Source: Blautia pseudococcoides (GTDB lineage: Bacteria > Bacillota > Clostridia > Lachnospirales > Lachnospiraceae). From it: 64,000 nucleotides of DNA. Below the pieces are notes generated by a model that ran no database searches, was not told where the DNA came from, and was given only the letters and a program-made list of their open reading frames with translations. Location of the stretch: the NCBI RefSeq assembly GCF_001689125.2, contig NZ_CP015405.2, forward strand, positions 1,765,001 to 1,829,000, written 5' to 3'. Shown one piece after another: positions 1 through 8,887 of this stretch (positions are counted from its first letter, which is position 1; each line of letters opens with the position of its first letter). Position numbers and translations under genes: made by a program.

Positions 1-80
1 AAATGCCCGTCCTTTTGCAGCCCATTTTTGACAAGCTCTAAAATAGCCCGTTCATCATCAATCATAAGGATCGCTGCCAT
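1..80 (-). CDS. Response regulator, N-terminal fragment cut by window edge
   Basis: The first 26 codons of a receiver-domain protein are visible; the rest lies outside the window. The start reads MAAILMIDDERAI, with the acidic Asp-Asp pair at residues 8-9 that opens every REC domain. A strong AAAGGAGG ribosome site precedes the ATG. It is the last visible gene of the minus-strand operon that carries the lantibiotic-type immunity transporter, so it is probably the regulator of a SpaRK/CprRK-like two-component pair. The kinase would be expected just outside the window. The family (OmpR/VanR type) is inferred, because the DNA-binding half is not visible. Confidence 0.75.
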   Translation of the reverse strand, partial: MAAILMIDDERAILELVKNGLQKDGH

Positions 81-141
81 ATTGTCGCCTCCTTTCGTTG
101 TCCTTTTTAGTATAGCACAAGCTACAAGGGCAGGAAAGCTG

Positions 142-957
142 TCATTGCCGCTTTGCAATATAGTAGTTATTATTTATCTTGACCGCAACCGCTTCCGCTT
201 TATCGGTTCCGTAAATCTCATAGACATCTGTGTAAAACCAATACTCCCGCCCCTGTCCGGTATTCTCCCCGTACCAGTCAACATTGCTTAAATCTTCCTT
301 TGACAAAGGGATTTTCGTTTCTGTGTCAAATGTAACACTTTCTGCAAGAATATCAATGTAGCTGCCTAATTTATCATCAGATACCATTTCAGACGTTACT
401 TGATAAACCGTCCCGCCACAAAGAAGCTGTGTCGCATTTTCTGGATTGATTTCAAAGCTGCCGTTTATAGATTTTTCTGTTTCCTTAAAATCAAAAACAG
501 TATCGCTATCCTTGATATTCTCGCTGATAACAGCTTTATGATACCCTCCGTTTACATCTACAATCAGATAATCGTCTGCGTTAGGTGCTGCATATACATT
601 GAGAAACGGAATAATGTAAGAGGCTTCTGGTGCTTTCTCTGCCAAATCCGCTAAGGATTGAAAAGTCGCCGTTTCAACATTTTCTTGCAGCAATATTTTT
701 CCGTTCTCATCTATGGCGGCAAGCTGCCGGATATATCCAATCCATTCTCCAAGCCCACCATTTGATACGGTATCTGCCAAAATGGTGTAATCGTTACCCT
801 TATAGGAAAAACGTGTTACGCTTTCCGTATTCAAATAGCATTGTTCTTTGTCACTGGAATATTCTTCGATTCTGTCCTGTAAAGAACAGCCTGCAAGAGC
901 CACACAAACGATAAAGGTAAACAGCAGAAATATAACTATTTTTTTGTTTTTATTCAT
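142..957 (-). CDS. Secreted lipoprotein of the immunity operon
   Basis: This 271-residue protein has a basic N-terminus, a hydrophobic segment at about residues 7-22 and a lipobox LAGC with the lipidated cysteine at residue 24. It should be anchored to the outer face of the membrane. I do not recognise the mature domain. The gene overlaps the end of the upstream permease gene by 8 bases, so translation is probably coupled. Its place behind a LanFEG-like ABC transporter and before a response regulator suggests a LanI-like immunity or peptide-sensing lipoprotein. That role is inferred from context only. Confidence 0.7.
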   Translation of the reverse strand: MNKNKKIVIFLLFTFIVCVALAGCSLQDRIEEYSSDKEQCYLNTESVTRFSYKGNDYTILADTVSNGGLGEWIGYIRQLAAIDENGKILLQENVETATFQSLADLAEKAPEASYIIPFLNVYAAPNADDYLIVDVNGGYHKAVISENIKDSDTVFDFKETEKSINGSFEINPENATQLLCGGTVYQVTSEMVSDDKLGSYIDILAESVTFDTETKIPLSKEDLSNVDWYGENTGQGREYWFYTDVYEIYGTDKAEAVAVKINNNYYIAKRQ

Positions 958-1681
958 AATTTTTTCGTCCCTCCCAATGAGAAAACCATAGTAAAGTTAA
1001 TAATACACCGCCCATTGTCAATACAGCAATTCCTATCCATTCTGTCCCATGAGTGGACAGCACGTTGTTCATAACATCATGCACCCAGTTCATAGACCAT
1101 GCAAAGGGGATATATCGCCCTACACCTTTTAATTCGATATTACTGTATAGAATACATTGCAGACTTTCAAATACTCCCCAAAACAATGAGATACCCAGTC
1201 CAAATCGAAAGCTAAGGAATAAGTGCAGCGCATAAATAATTAAATTACAAAATGCCATTCCTGCGGCTGCTTTGACTAACATACTAAGTTGTACGGTATC
1301 ATCTATTCTCAAAAAATGAACGCCGAGCAGAAAGACAAGGAATAGACAAAACAGCGCGGTTATTCCTGCTCCATATAAAACGGCTAATTTTGTCAGTACA
1401 ACTTTATACCGGTTAGGCACTCCGAGCAATATTTGAAAGTGTGAAGCCTTTTCTTCCAATAAGACATTCAAGCTCACAACAACACTTATCAGCAAAGGGA
1501 AAATAGTCGCCGTAAGCTCTAATATCATTTTTAGTTTTTTGTAATCCGCTGTGTTTCCATATAGGACATAGTAAACAATAAACAGTAACGCCCCAAGAAC
1601 AGGTACGCATAAATGAATTACCCCAAAGGACGTATGCTTTACTTTTATTAGTTCGGAACGAACCGCCCCAAGAAAGCCCAT
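950..1681 (-). CDS. Lantibiotic-immunity ABC transporter permease (MutG/SpaG-like)
   Basis: The protein has about 243 residues and six hydrophobic segments, as in ABC-2 permeases of lantibiotic self-protection systems. An N-terminal segment with SELIKVKHT is typical of the MutG/EpiG/SpaG group. An in-frame start 7 codons upstream exists, but AAAGGAGG lies directly before the ATG of MGFLG, so that start is chosen. It sits 1 base after the stop of the partner permease gene. With the ATPase and the other permease it would form an exporter that removes antimicrobial peptides from the membrane. Subgroup assignment is by order and general resemblance. Confidence 0.78.
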   Translation of the reverse strand: MGFLGAVRSELIKVKHTSFGVIHLCVPVLGALLFIVYYVLYGNTADYKKLKMILELTATIFPLLISVVVSLNVLLEEKASHFQILLGVPNRYKVVLTKLAVLYGAGITALFCLFLVFLLGVHFLRIDDTVQLSMLVKAAAGMAFCNLIIYALHLFLSFRFGLGISLFWGVFESLQCILYSNIELKGVGRYIPFAWSMNWVHDVMNNVLSTHGTEWIGIAVLTMGGVLLTLLWFSHWEGRKNYE

Positions 1682-1682
1682 C

Positions 1683-2405
1683 TTATCTACCTCCTTTTGC
1701 AAAGTCCTTCGCGTCTACAAAAGATAAGACAATGAATAAGAATATTGATAGTGCGACAGAGATAAAAATGGTACAAGAAAAACCGGAATTTCCCGCAAAA
1801 GTTCCGTTTAATTCAATCCCCATAAGCGGCTCCGCCAGCTTCGCCGCCCAACAATACGGCATGAGCCACCAAACGGCTGTGTTTCCTAACAGGATAGGAA
1901 GAAATATCCCAAGTACAGTATTTAGCATTATCGGTACAAAAAGTCCTATTTTACGCGCAAGGTACAGGCACAATGGGATTTGCCAGACGGACGCTATCAC
2001 AATCGCTATACTGCCTGCCATACTCTGCGGAACAGAATATACCGCTGTTGCCGGGGAAATGATATTGCTGATTGAGATAAGCAATGCTAAAAATACTCCT
2101 GCCACAAGCAGCTTTTCAATCAAAATCATTCCTTTTGCCATTTCAAATTTTGAAAGGTTCAAGGGCATAGAAAATACAGAATAATATTTCCCCGCACTTT
2201 CTTCTTTCCGGTGTGATAAGGAACATAAGATTGCGATTGCTCCCGGAAGCAGGAACGCATACCACCAGTAAAGCGTTATATATTGAAACCCGATAAAACC
2301 TCCCACTATCCATGCAAAAATAGCTGTGATTAGCGGAATGATGAAAAGCAGCTTGTTTGATATTGTCCTTTTGAATTTCAAATGCTCTGATTTTAAGTAA
2401 TTCAT
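1683..2405 (-). CDS. Lantibiotic-immunity ABC transporter permease (MutE/SpaE-like)
   Basis: This 240-residue membrane protein starts MNYLKSEHLKFKRT, an opening common in EpiE/MutE/SpaE permeases, and has about six hydrophobic segments. The motif SHRKEESAGKY in the first cytoplasmic loop also fits this family. It starts 3 bases after the ATPase stop codon and is followed at once by the second permease. The ATPase, E-type and G-type order is that of LanFEG immunity cassettes and of CprABC-like peptide-resistance transporters in clostridia. No lantibiotic precursor or LanB/C/M enzyme is visible nearby, so resistance to foreign peptides is as likely as self-immunity. Confidence 0.82.
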   Translation of the reverse strand: MNYLKSEHLKFKRTISNKLLFIIPLITAIFAWIVGGFIGFQYITLYWWYAFLLPGAIAILCSLSHRKEESAGKYYSVFSMPLNLSKFEMAKGMILIEKLLVAGVFLALLISISNIISPATAVYSVPQSMAGSIAIVIASVWQIPLCLYLARKIGLFVPIMLNTVLGIFLPILLGNTAVWWLMPYCWAAKLAEPLMGIELNGTFAGNSGFSCTIFISVALSIFLFIVLSFVDAKDFAKGGR

Positions 2406-2408
2406 ACT

Positions 2409-3110
2409 TTAGCCCTCCCTGTGATTGCTTTTCACAACGTCCATAAAAAGCCGTTCCAAATTTTCATTCGCATTAAGTCTCCCCTCATAGCCTAAGACAC
2501 CGCCCGCAATAATGCCGATATGATCGGCGGTCTGTTGTACCTCGGAAAGAATATGACTGGATAAAATAACGGTAATTCCCTTTTCCGGAAATGAACGGAT
2601 AAGCTCCCTAAGTTCTTCAATCCCCACCGGGTCAAGACCGTTTGTAGGCTCGTCAAGAATAAGCAGCTTCGGACTATTTAATAATGCAATTGCAATTCCA
2701 AGCCGCTGCTTCATTCCAAGAGAAAACTGTCCGGCTCTTTTTCTGCCTGTTTCTGTCAGCCGGACGATTTGAAGCACTTCCTCAATCCTATTGTCTGTCA
2801 GCCCTAAAAGGGTTGACCTAACTTTCAGATTTTCATAGGCGGTTAAATTCTCATAAAGCGGCGGCATTTCAATCAATGCTCCAATATGGTTTAAGTCGCT
2901 CCGCTTCCATGCGTGGCCGTCAAACTCAATGCTCCCAGATGTGGGCTTCAAAATGCCTGTTATCATTTTGAGTGTTGTGGATTTTCCGGCTCCGTTTGGT
3001 CCTAACAATCCATAGACGGAATTTTTTTCAATGTTCAGCGATATGTTATTTACGGCTGTCTGCCCGCTGAATGATTTGCAGAGATTTGTTGTTTTTAAAA
3101 TCATATTCAT
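2409..3110 (-). CDS. Lantibiotic-immunity ABC transporter ATP-binding protein (LanF/SpaF-like)
   Basis: With the start at MNMILKTTN the protein has 233 residues, normal for LanF ATPases. It shows Walker A GPNGAGKST at about residues 37-45, the signature FSLGMKQR, Walker B LLILDEPTNGLDP and the switch histidine in SSHILSE. Longer in-frame starts exist up to position 3191, but the ribosome site AAAGGAT lies just before the ATG at 3110. It is the first gene of the operon and energises the two following permeases. A signal for regulation is not obvious; the distal response regulator probably controls the operon. Confidence 0.88.
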   Translation of the reverse strand: MNMILKTTNLCKSFSGQTAVNNISLNIEKNSVYGLLGPNGAGKSTTLKMITGILKPTSGSIEFDGHAWKRSDLNHIGALIEMPPLYENLTAYENLKVRSTLLGLTDNRIEEVLQIVRLTETGRKRAGQFSLGMKQRLGIAIALLNSPKLLILDEPTNGLDPVGIEELRELIRSFPEKGITVILSSHILSEVQQTADHIGIIAGGVLGYEGRLNANENLERLFMDVVKSNHREG

Positions 3111-3269
3111 ATTTATAATCATCCTTTCTGTTTTTTTCATAATATCAATCAATTTTGAAGATTTCATAAAGATATTCCATCTATACAGCAAATGAGTTTG
3201 AAATAGTAAAATACTCTTCTATGAATTTTTTGTTTCATCACTTGAATAAACTGGTATTCTATCCTTCCT

Positions 3270-3773
3270 TCAACATGGCTCTCCTTCTACCCCATGAAAT
3301 GCCCCTGCCGGATACATCCACTGTCCTTCTACATAGATATCGTCTACCGAAAACTTTCCAGCGACCAGACTGCGAATCGCTTTCTCATCTCCATGATACA
3401 CACAGGATTTTGCATTTCCCACAAAGGTATCCAAATCACACTTATTATCCAGCATAAATTCCAGAATTTCTTCATCATGCTTTAACAACTGATATTCTTC
3501 CGGATATAATTCACGAATCCCGGCAAACAGCTTCGGTGCAGTGAAAATACACATAGCACAGTTGCAACGTTTCCACCCGGCGCTGTAACAGGGATGTTGG
3601 TTAGCACGATGACATTTCAACACCTCCCACACATCAACCTCCGAATAGTCAATGACTGAACGCCACTGATAGACAATCTGATGCAGTTTCTTTTCCGCAT
3701 TCGTTCTGTAAACCTCTATCTCTACTGCGCTAAGTCCCTTTTTCACGAAGCTGTCTGATACGATTTTCCACAA
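3270..3773 (-). pseudogene. PAPS reductase-family protein, C-terminal remnant
   Basis: The 167 residues contain YSEVDVWEVL and then CYSAGWKRCNCAMCIF. This matches the C-terminal half of phage- or ICE-borne phosphoadenosine phosphosulfate reductase-like proteins, where a cysteine-containing segment follows a DVW motif. The N-terminal PP-loop (SGGKDS) is absent and no ATG with a ribosome site opens the frame; the apparent start is a TTG. I read it as a truncated relic. A different, full-length family member lies at 17607-18500, so this is not a simple copy of that gene. Its own reading frame is still open, so a short expressed protein cannot be excluded. Confidence 0.5.
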
Positions 3774-3888
3774 TCAATCTCTCATCTGCTTAGCAATAAT
3801 CTCATACAAACTCAATCAGCACATTCTGATACAAATAATAGAAACAAACAATTACTCAATTATCATTTCCACTTGTATTACCATAACG

Positions 3889-3944
3889 TAAAAACAGAGA
3901 TATTATTTCGTAGATGTCTCTCATCTATGAAACAATATCTCTGT
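3889..3944 (-). terminator. Rho-independent terminator behind signal peptidase gene
   Basis: A long inverted repeat (CAGAGATATT at one end, AATATCTCTG at the other, with further pairing inside) is followed on the minus strand by a run of five T. It lies about 20 bases past the signal peptidase stop codon and probably ends the bacteriocin-cluster transcript. Confidence 0.75.
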
Positions 3945-3964
3945 AAACTACATTTTTATTCTTC

Positions 3965-4405
3965 TTAATACAATACCACTTTTCCAATAATATCACTTTT
4001 CATAACAGGCCCATAATTTCGGCTATCTATGCTTGCCTTATAATTATCGCCTATAATAAAGTATTGATCATCTTCCAAATTATACTCTTGCTCTAAATTA
4101 GGTTCACATTCATATGGTTGTAACTCAATTCCATTTTTTAGAATTTTTCCATCGTGAAATGTTATCACATCTCCTCCTTTGGCCAAGATTCTTTTTACGC
4201 AAACGCCATATTCATTAGTGTTCACAGTAATAATCTCTCCAACTTCATAGTCATCACAACTCTTATATACCAGTGTTATTTGACCATCTTTTAATGTAGG
4301 AGACATTGATTGCCCGCTTATAATTGTAATTTTAAACAAAAGTATAAAAACGATTATAATGACTATTTGTATGCTCCCTATAAGCAAATATGTCTTTTTG
4401 CGCAT
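3965..4405 (-). CDS. Signal peptidase I
   Basis: This 146-residue protein has one N-terminal membrane segment at about residues 7-30, then the catalytic serine in SGQSMSPT (Ser33), the general-base lysine in CVKRILAKGGD (Lys71) and a GDN box near residue 118. It cleaves signal peptides at the outer membrane face. It is short but complete for a Gram-positive type I enzyme. The start overlaps the end of the broken export ATPase gene by 28 bases, so it belongs to the bacteriocin operon and may serve the precursor encoded at 6757-7068. That partnership is inferred from order only. Only a weak ribosome site is visible. Confidence 0.88.
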   Translation of the reverse strand: MRKKTYLLIGSIQIVIIIVFILLFKITIISGQSMSPTLKDGQITLVYKSCDDYEVGEIITVNTNEYGVCVKRILAKGGDVITFHDGKILKNGIELQPYECEPNLEQEYNLEDDQYFIIGDNYKASIDSRNYGPVMKSDIIGKVVLY

Positions 4406-4940
4406 GATGCTACACAGGAATCGTGAGTAACTACAATTACTGTTTTTCCCTCCTCATTAAATTTTTCTAATACCTTTAAAACATAGTCTCTGTTTACTTC
4501 ATCCAAACTTCCTGTTGGCTCATCTGCTAAAATAATTTTAGGTGATTTGACTATTATTTTTGCCAATGCTACTCTTTGTTGCTCGCCACCGCTTAATGTA
4601 TAAATTTTTCTCTTTTCATATCCAGCCAGCCCCACTTGACTTAAAGCATTAGAAATCAGTTCACGCTTCTCAGACTTCCGTATCTTTACGATAGATTATT
4701 GCGTCTAATATTTACTGCTGCCCTGGAAGAAAACTTTAAATTCCTATGTCCGCATATTTTAACACTTCCACTGGTTGGGTTGTCTAGCAATCCTATAATA
4801 TTGAGAATTGTTGTTTTTCCTTTCCCGCTTGGGCCAGTAATTGACACGTAATCTCCCTCATTTATTTCCAATGTAAACTTATCCAACACAACATGGTCAC
4901 CATAATTTTTACAAATCTCTTTCAGTTCTATAATTGCCAT
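4378..4940 (-). pseudogene. Bacteriocin-export ABC ATPase (lactococcin-972 group), broken by internal deletion
   Basis: The 5' part (4686-4940) encodes about 84 residues with Walker A GPSGKGKTT and stops at 4686. The 3' part (about 4378-4690) is in another frame and carries signature LSGGEQQR, Walker B ILADEPTGSLD and the switch histidine in VVTHD. The Q-loop region of roughly 50 residues between them is missing and the frames do not match, so an internal deletion has destroyed the gene. AAAGGAG precedes the ATG at 4940, which overlaps the stop of the DUF1430 gene (TGATG). The position after a DUF1430 protein and a lactococcin-972-like precursor indicates the export ATPase of that system. Confidence 0.8.
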
Positions 4941-6584
4941 CACTCTGCTCCTTTCAACACTTCATGCAAGTTTTTCATTGTATATTTCTTACATAGTATA
5001 ATCGTACAGATAATATCTAAAACTAATGTAAAAACTGGAATATATCCATTAATCGTCATATTTACCATTTTCCCAATGACGTAAATTGCCAGCATACTTA
5101 CTATATAATTAACAAATGTAAGAACAAAGTGCTTTTGCATACATAATTCCAGTGTATATCCTTCAAATAGTCTACAAGCCAGACGATCCCGGTAATTTTC
5201 ACAATATAATTTCCCAGTAAATATTATCAAACATAGCAATCCTATTGATAATATCAATGTCTGCGAACCATATAAAATCAACATCTGAAATTGCTGATCT
5301 AAAATCTCGTTAAAATTAGAAGAGATATACGGTGTCTGTGGTGTGACTTTATCAATGCCAGTTTTCTTCAGTATAGGCTGCAATTCCAAATACGGATCAT
5401 CTGTCTTCGTTTTAAGGAAGTAACTTCCTTTTGAACAATAACTTTTAATAAATATTCCACTCATGAGTTCATCAGGTAACGCAAGAATAACCGGTGATTC
5501 TATTCGTCCAAAATTCCCTGTTCCTACTCTGGCATTGTATGAATATATTTCTAAAATCGCATCATCATATAAAATAACATTTGCTTCCAAAGAATATGCC
5601 TCACTAGCGAATGCCTCATATTTCTCAGTCTCTTTCTGTTTTGTTAATGGCAGCAATACATTTAATTTATCTTTATTAAAAGAATCCGCCATTATTTGAT
5701 TTCCATCTACATCGTAAACCGGATTAAACAGCAAATAGTTGTAATTAATAGATACATAGTCCTGTCCATACTGTTCACACAGCGTTGATCCTGTAGTTAT
5801 ATTATATTCATAGTTACTTGCATCAATCAGAATTCCATTATGCTCCCGTCAATTCAACGATCAAAAATGAGCCAATAAAATTAACCCCACAGACTTTTAT
5901 CTCATCAAGAAGAATGCTTTTTAAAGTATATCCATCCATCTTTTTTATTACATTTCTTTTTCCATTTGCAAGCACATAAAACACCATACTCATTATTAAC
6001 AGAAATATAGGAATAAAGGAAAACAATAAGACCGGCATTTTCCCAGACAGAAATACATTTGTGTTAATTATTACATGATATCCCAGTTGGCTTATTATCC
6101 CTGCACTTTCGCTACACACATCATTTTTCACATAGTATGTGCATGATGATAGATCGTATTTTGCGGCATCTGCCCAATTATAAAACGAAATATCTTGAAA
6201 CACAGAAGATACATACAATGGATATACCTCATACCCCATAGGGGTCAGCGTAGAAATACATTCCTCTTCACTAATCTGAAAGTCCGATTTCAAACTGGCA
6301 CCATGTATAAAATTATTTGTATGATTTGTTTTAAAGTATATATAATGCGGTTTCTTACCAGTAACATCAACATACCTATACATAATATCCGCATTATTTT
6401 CTCCTAGTGCTTTATCTATATCTTCCAAAAATTTTTCATTTGTAATATCTTCAGGCTTTTCTATCGTAATAGTCTGTTTGTCATTTTCAATGGTCTCAAG
6501 TGCATTATATGAAAAATTTATACAAGACAAAACCGCAAGCACTGAAAATAAGATAATAAAACTCATTGTCATTAACTTTTTCAT
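4940..6584 (-). pseudogene. DUF1430-type bacteriocin-associated integral membrane protein, frameshifted
   Basis: The 5' part (5838-6584) starts MKKLMTMSF behind AGGAGGGCAAC and encodes a membrane segment, an outer domain of about 150 residues, a second membrane segment near VLLFSFIPIFLL and a third near the break. It stops at 5838. The 3' part is in another frame; its coding sense can be read back to about 5835 (REHNGILIDASNY) and runs to 4940, with more membrane segments near its end. The family usually has roughly 650-700 residues; here only about 570 codons remain, so sequence is missing at the junction. Such proteins accompany lactococcin-972-type bacteriocins and are thought to give immunity or act with the export ATPase. 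Confidence 0.72.
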
Positions 6585-6703
6585 TGTTGCCCTCCTGTTT
6601 CTATTGGTATCTATAATATCATACCTAAAATATAACCGTCTCAAAATAATATCGAAGTTGTGTGTCAGGCAACTTTTACAATACTAAAGCCAAACCACAC
6701 TAT

Positions 6704-6745
6704 GCGGCAAAAGGGATGGTGCTAGCCGTCCATCCCTTTTCTCCG
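6704..6745 (-). terminator. Hairpin between bacteriocin gene and transporter genes
   Basis: An inverted repeat (AAAGGGATGG and CCATCCCTTTT, extended by GCGG/CCGC) lies directly after the precursor stop codon, with a short T stretch on the minus strand. It is probably a partial terminator that keeps precursor mRNA more abundant than mRNA of the downstream membrane genes. Confidence 0.65.
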
Positions 6746-6756
6746 CTAAGACAATA

Positions 6757-7068
6757 TTAAAGTACATCCCACCATACTCTGGTTGTTCCTACACCATATG
6801 CGGTTGCCTGCGCTGTGCCACCAGGATTTTTCACGTCTACAACAACGCTTCCCGTTCCAACCTGTGCTGAAGCTGAATGTGTCGCTGTTCTGTGATAATA
6901 GGAAGATGATGCATAAACTCCCGGAACGCTGCTCCAAGACCATTCACCGCCACCTACACTTGCATTTCCGGATGCAGCAGCGGCCACACCTGTCCCTAAC
7001 GTAGCAATGGTAAGCAGACCCATTGCCAAAAAAGATGCCATGTTGTACTTGATTTTCTTAATACTCAT
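6757..7068 (-). CDS. Lactococcin-972-family bacteriocin precursor
   Basis: This 103-residue protein has a Sec signal peptide (basic start, hydrophobic residues 11-31, likely cleavage after the alanine run near residue 30-32) and a mature part of about 70 residues. The mature part is rich in Gly, Ser, Tyr and Trp, with GGEWSWSS at its start, YYHRTATHSAS in the middle and RVWWDVL at the end. This layout matches lactococcin 972, a bacteriocin without modified residues that acts on lipid II and septum formation. GAAGGAGG precedes the ATG. The immunity and export genes follow on the same strand but are broken, so a producer would lack the usual helpers. Confidence 0.8.
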   Translation of the reverse strand: MSIKKIKYNMASFLAMGLLTIATLGTGVAAAASGNASVGGGEWSWSSVPGVYASSSYYHRTATHSASAQVGTGSVVVDVKNPGGTAQATAYGVGTTRVWWDVL

Positions 7069-7150
7069 AAATTTTTTCCTCCTTCGTTTTTATTTATAAA
7101 AAGCTATCCGACGTCATAATAGCCCTTTAACAATTTAAAAGCAGACTTAA

Positions 7151-7318
7151 CTATGTATTTCTTACATGCATAAAACCACTTTTTGCATTTTCTTCTATTA
7201 TTTTCATTTCATCCTTTAATTCCTGGGGAATCTTAGGATCGTACATACATTTTCCAACAGAATGCTCTCCTAATTTGATTACCCAATTTCCTAATATTAC
7301 TTTAAATTCATTTTTCAT
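7151..7318 (-). CDS. Small AgrD-like signal peptide candidate (55 aa)
   Basis: This short ORF has a strong ribosome site (GGGAGGAG, 5 bases before ATG). The product opens with an amphipathic-looking segment (MKNEFKVILGNWVIKLG), followed by SVGKCMYDPKIPQELKDE. One cysteine (residue 24) followed by an acidic-Pro...Pro-x-x-Leu tail is the arrangement of cyclic-lactone autoinducer precursors (AgrD family). The spacing between Cys and the conserved tail is shorter than in classic AgrD, and no AgrB protease gene is visible in the window. A divergent GHKL kinase gene begins about 120 bases away, which supports a quorum-sensing reading. It could also be a small unrelated protein. Confidence 0.5.
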   Translation of the reverse strand: MKNEFKVILGNWVIKLGEHSVGKCMYDPKIPQELKDEMKIIEENAKSGFMHVRNT

Positions 7319-7438
7319 TTTGGCTCCTCCCTGTATTCTTTATAATGTGATTATACTTGAAGAATCTCAATTATTGCGAAAAGCGAATAAAACATATTCT
7401 TCGAAGAAAAACCGTCTAACGTATTTATTGCAACATAT

Positions 7439-8497
7439 TTGTTTTGTGTTCTCTGGGATAATATTTTTACCCTTCTTTGGGACACTTTTATTATTCCGAT
7501 TTCGTCTTTACAGAACTCTTACAGATATTATCTATTATATATTGCATTATATATATTGCTTTTGGCTATTATCTGTCCTCTTATAGAGAAATTACTACGC
7601 TACTTGATCACAAAACTACATGCAGGTATTTCCAAACAACTCCTTATATTAATTGCGACCAATTTAATTATATGTTTATTTATTTTCTTGTTTAATATTG
7701 TTATAGGTGAATATATCGGCTATAATCGTCAGATCATTACATTTAACTGCATTTTATTCGGATGTTACTTCATCATAAATACTGTTCTGATCGTCAACAT
7801 TATCAAAGCTCATATAGTCCAAATGGATTTGGACATGCGCCAGGATGCCTATGACCAACTGCAGGACTATACAAATCAGATAGAAAATATGTATTCTTCA
7901 CTACGCTCGTTCAAACACGATTATTTAAACATAATGCTTTCTATGTCTGGATATATTGAGACTGGGGATATAGATGGACTACAAAAGTATTTTGACAAAG
8001 AAATTATTCCACTAAACAATAAATTATCCAAAAACACATCACATATGAACCAGTTAATGAATATAAAAATCACAGAATTAAAAAGTATTATTTCTGCCAA
8101 ACTGTTATATGCCATGGAGCTCAACATCAATGTAAACATAGAAGTTACAGAAGAAATATCTGAAATTTCAATGGACACTGTTGACTTGGCACGTATCTTG
8201 GGTGTTTTTCTTGATAACGCAATAGAAGCTACACTTGAAACCGAAGTACCTTCTATTCAATTTGCCGTTATCAATTTAGATAATGAATATACATTCATTA
8301 TCTAAAACACGTTCCATGACAGCGGAATACCGTTTGCAACACTGCGCCAACCCACCATCTCCACAAAAGGTCCTAACAGGGGGATTGGATTATATAATGC
8401 TCACGAAATCGTTTCAAAATACAGTTACGTTTACTGGGATACTGAGACCACTAATTCACTATTTACACAACGTTTACGAATTCTAAAAAGCAAGTAA
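7439..8497 (+). pseudogene. GHKL (AgrC-like) sensor histidine kinase with in-frame stop
   Basis: The frame encodes several membrane segments in the first 130 residues, the phospho-acceptor region SFKHDYLN (His at about 160), the N-box VFLDNAIEA (about 255-263), then a TAA at 8303. Reading on in the same frame gives NTFHDSG, ISTKGPNRGIGLYN (the GHKL G-box) and a normal end at 8497. A single nonsense codon therefore removes the ATP-binding lid. The N-terminus is short for the family (about 350 codons against 400-450), and a hydrophobic stretch in another frame lies upstream, so the 5' end may also be damaged. It lies divergently from the AgrD-like ORF and next to the bacteriocin genes. Confidence 0.72.
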
Positions 8498-8500
8498 CCA

Positions 8501-8537
8501 AAAAACAGGTGCTGCATTCTAACAGCATCTGTTTTTT
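8501..8537 (+). terminator. Rho-independent terminator after kinase pseudogene
   Basis: ACAGGTGCTG and CAGCATCTGT pair around a short loop and are followed by TTTTTT on the plus strand, a few bases behind the kinase stop codon. Confidence 0.75.
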
Positions 8538-8564
8538 ATTTTATTAGGCAATATTGATATTGTT

Positions 8565-8826
8565 TCAAACGTCACCGCAACTAATAATCTGTTCGTAAGC
8601 ATCAACCACCTGCTCCGTAACCGCTTTTCTGAAATCCGCATCCTTAAAACCAAAGAATGCTCTCATAATCCAGATATTTCGGCATCTCCAGATAAAGGCT
8701 TCCTTTGGCAGACTGTTTCAGCGCAATGCTCTTGGCACAGAATGCCCCGTCAAATGTAATGCTCACAAATCCTCTTAACCTGCTGTCCTCTTTGTCCACT
8801 TTATAAACTCTGATACTATAATCCAT
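8565..8826 (-). pseudogene. SpoVG-like protein, frameshifted
   Basis: Behind AGAAAGGAG the frame starts MDYSIRVYKVD and encodes a SpoVG-like core (RGFVSITFDGAFCAKSI, then LYLEMPKY) but stops at 8644. In the next frame the sequence goes on as FGFKDADFRKAV and AYEQIISCGDV to a stop at 8565, matching the usual C-terminus of ICE-borne SpoVG relatives (VTKEFRE...DAY). A one-base indel near 8655-8665 explains this. SpoVG-family proteins bind nucleic acid; the role in these elements is not known to me. Confidence 0.62.
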
Positions 8827-8857
8827 AAAAAAATCTCCTTTCTGGTCTTCCAATAAT

Positions 8858-8884
8858 AAAAAAGATGCCAGTCCCGGCACCTGT
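8858..8884 (-). terminator. Rho-independent terminator after helicase gene
   Basis: On the minus strand GGTGCC and GGCATC pair around a short loop and are followed by six T. It lies between the helicase stop codon and the SpoVG-like start. A close relative of this hairpin lies at about 24489-24520. Confidence 0.65.
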
Positions 8885-8887
8885 AAC

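Noticed and set aside
1..3200. A lantibiotic biosynthesis cluster
   Set aside because: Only immunity-type transporter, lipoprotein and regulator genes are present; no precursor or modification enzyme was found in the window.
7151..8500. A complete Agr system
   Set aside because: No AgrB protease or LytTR regulator gene is visible; only an AgrD-like ORF and a broken GHKL kinase are supported.
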